A stretch of DNA of 16,738 bases. It comes from JBCCMA01 sp045107005. Lineage in GTDB: Bacteria > Pseudomonadota > Gammaproteobacteria > Steroidobacterales > JBCCMA01. The stretch's first letter is position 1. Every line of letters starts with the position of its first letter. The position numbers were made by a program, and so were the translations under genes. Of the stretch, positions 15,855 through 16,738 are shown piece after piece. The notes under the pieces are model-generated. The model was not told where the DNA came from, made no database searches, and saw only the letters and a program-made list of their open reading frames with translations. The stretch lies in contig JBGCFP010000110.1 in NCBI GenBank assembly GCA_045107005.1, forward strand, positions 1 to 16,738, read 5' to 3'.

Positions 15855-16217
15855 CTAGTTACTCGCGCCTGGTGTGGAGAAAAACGCGACTCGAAACAAC
15901 GCCAGATCTCCGATGTTTGTCACACCGCTGTTGTTCAGATCGCCGTCGCAGAAATTGCCGAACCCATCGCCGTCAGTATCGATCTGGTCGGGGTTGCTGA
16001 TGTCTACGCAGTTGTCGTTTTCATCCAGTACGCCGTCAGCATCCACGTCGCCGCCCCCGCCGCGCCACAGCGCAAGTCGCTCAAGATCGTCAGGGCCAAC
16101 CTGGAACGCCCCGCTGCCGGCTTGGGCGATCGGCAACGCAAACGTGGCGATCAAGAGAGCGACAACCCAAAGGACTAACGATGTCGAGCAAGTGCGGGTG
16201 CGTAGGGAAGCGCGCAT
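15855..16217 (-). CDS. N-terminal piece of the interrupted protein: signal peptide, TSP3 repeat and first dockerin-like loop
   Basis: This 120-residue open frame begins at ATG 16217 (weak GGAAAAATAA upstream). Residues 1-33 are a Sec signal peptide with a long hydrophobic core (LVLWVVALLIATFALPIAQA, cleavage after AQA). Residues 57-90 are a TSP3 calcium repeat (DVDADGVLDENDNC, DTDGDGFGNFC). Residues 92-113 are one dockerin-like loop (DGDLNNSGVTNIGDLALFR). It stops at the TAG of 15855-15857 halfway through what is a pair in its paralogues. Read alone it would be a tiny secreted calcium-binding protein; the same-frame continuation argues that it is the front of the large protein. Confidence 0.6.
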   Translation of the reverse strand: MRASLRTRTCSTSLVLWVVALLIATFALPIAQAGSGAFQVGPDDLERLALWRGGGGDVDADGVLDENDNCVDISNPDQIDTDGDGFGNFCDGDLNNSGVTNIGDLALFRVAFFSTPGASN

Positions 16218-16458
16218 TTATTTTTCCACTAACCGGGAAGCGGCAGCCGCGCCTTTAGTTCGGTGTGCTGACGAACAACCACCGGGGACGACCGAATAAC
16301 GGCGTGCGACAAACCGGCGCATCGCGCCCAACGCCAAGATCAGGATACCTCAACCCATGGGCCATCTCGATGCGCAAACCGTTAAGTAAAACGGCAGTTT
16401 TCTGGACTGAGTCCAGTGGCTGTGGCCAGCGTGACGCGGCCTGAGGGCGCGAGGCCGT
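16218..16458 (-). other. Intergenic region upstream of the large repeat gene
   Basis: These 241 bases carry no convincing gene. On the minus strand a hairpin (CGGCCT 16437-16442 with AGGCCG 16452-16457) lies just past the stop of the membrane protein gene, but there is no T-run, so it is not a clear terminator. CTGGACT-G-AGTCCAG at 16402-16416 is a perfect inverted repeat, and GGCGC-ATC-GCGCC at 16316-16328 another. No good promoter pair was found for the large gene. Confidence 0.4.
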
Positions 16459-16738
16459 TCAAATCTCTGGCACATTCCACGCGTAAACCATCGTGGGCAA
16501 ACTGAACACCAGCGCGAAGATCGTGAATGACGCACCGTAAACGTGAGCGGGTTCGACCGACAACTCGAGGAACCCGTACGCGAACAGGACCCCGAGCCAG
16601 AGGATAGCCGCGAGGGCACCGAGCCAGATATAGGCGTCGCGATAGACTTCATTGCGCATCAGCTGCTGACGCTCATCGAGGCACTCGTCCGGCAAGTCGA
16701 CAATCAAACGTACCACCCGTCGACCAAGAAACACGCAA
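16459..16738 (-). CDS. Small two-helix membrane protein (may be 5' truncated by the window edge)
   Basis: The frame is open to the right edge. GTG at 16734 would give 91 residues, but the true start may lie beyond the window. A soluble stretch with DERQQLMRNEVYRDAY leads into two membrane helices, WLGALAAILWLGVLFAYGFL and YGASFTIFALVFSLPTMVYA, and ends in WNVPEI with TGA at 16461-16459. I recall small membrane proteins with a DERxxxxRxxxYRxAY stretch next to Xre-type regulators in proteobacteria, but I cannot name the family. No catalytic motif is visible. It lies upstream of and codirectional with the large repeat gene, 241 nt away, so linkage is uncertain. Confidence 0.6.
   Translation of the reverse strand, partial: CVFLGRRVVRLIVDLPDECLDERQQLMRNEVYRDAYIWLGALAAILWLGVLFAYGFLELSVEPAHVYGASFTIFALVFSLPTMVYAWNVPEI

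Larger units (their letters stand above)
12051..16217 (-). pseudogene. Very large secreted beta-repeat protein with N-terminal TSP3-dockerin, interrupted by in-frame TAG
   Basis: The open frames 16217-15855 and 15854-12051 are the same frame, separated only by TAG at 15857-15855, so a whole gene would have 1388 sense codons. In order it has a signal peptide, a TSP3 repeat, dockerin loop 1 ending FFSTPGASN, [TAG], NPDADFNSDGVVNIIDLA ending FFAPPGP (loop 2), GDWHDPTNWSRGIVPNP (an N-terminal motif of large secreted beta-helix proteins), about 3.4 repeated beta modules, and a C-terminal domain. The neighbouring dockerin protein has PTWNADADSNGDG where this one has SN-stop-NPDADFNSDG, so the TAG replaces what is Trp there; TGG to TAG is one transition. 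No ATG or GTG lies in the 60 codons after the TAG, so a restart would give a product without a signal. Readthrough or a base error are alternatives. Confidence 0.75.

Noticed and set aside
15855..15857. Reassigned amber codon (for example pyrrolysine-type decoding)
   Set aside because: Seven other genes in the window use TAG as a normal terminator, including both partners of the convergent pair at 9024-9027, so general recoding is not supported.

Overview
The window looks like chromosomal DNA from a GC-rich, probably marine, gammaproteobacterium. This rests on family resemblance only: an AcrA/AcrB-type RND pump, an ArgD-type aminotransferase, a Spinster-like MFS carrier, a lipoprotein methyltransferase, and secreted proteins with paired thrombospondin-3 (TSP3) and dockerin-like calcium loops ending in FFxxPGPS-type motifs. 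No rRNA, tRNA or CRISPR array was seen.

Layout. Positions 1-146 (minus) read as an internal piece of an IS91-family (Y2) transposase. It abuts, at about 136-146, the 3' part of a plus-strand gene (to 597) for a cytochrome-like, TSP3 and dockerin protein; the junction is a rearrangement or an assembly join. A run of 13 C (711-723) separates that gene from a convergent lipoprotein zinc-peptidase-like gene (730-1792, minus). Next is a secreted protein with a DSYGDG domain, a TSP3 repeat and a dockerin pair (1914-3038, minus). A divergent control region (3039-3339) contains several inverted repeats. The plus strand then carries an RND adaptor, an RND permease and an argD-like gene (3340-9027), with gaps of 16 and 17 nt.

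The argD-like gene meets the next gene tail to tail at a shared CTAG that supplies both stop codons. On the minus strand, read from right to left, come a two-helix membrane protein (16461 region), a very large secreted beta-repeat protein with TSP3 and dockerin modules at its N-terminus (16217-12051), a lipoprotein SAM-methyltransferase (11945-11214), a prephenate-dehydratase-like ACT protein with altered active-site motifs (11175-10312) and the MFS transporter (10298-9024). The last three are tightly spaced and may be one operon.

Main points. (1) The large beta-repeat protein is cut by a single in-frame TAG at 15855-15857. The 60 codons beyond it, in the same frame, encode the second half of the dockerin pair, and alignment to a neighbouring paralogue puts a Trp at the TAG. 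(2) Three neighbouring secreted proteins carry the same TSP3-dockerin cassette at different places in the chain. (3) The prephenate-dehydratase homologue lacks the usual ENS and TRF signatures and sits just upstream of an MFS gene, so a non-phenylalanine role, such as prephenate decarboxylation and product export, is possible but unproven. (4) The IS91-like/cytochrome junction at the left edge should be checked in reads before it is treated as biology.
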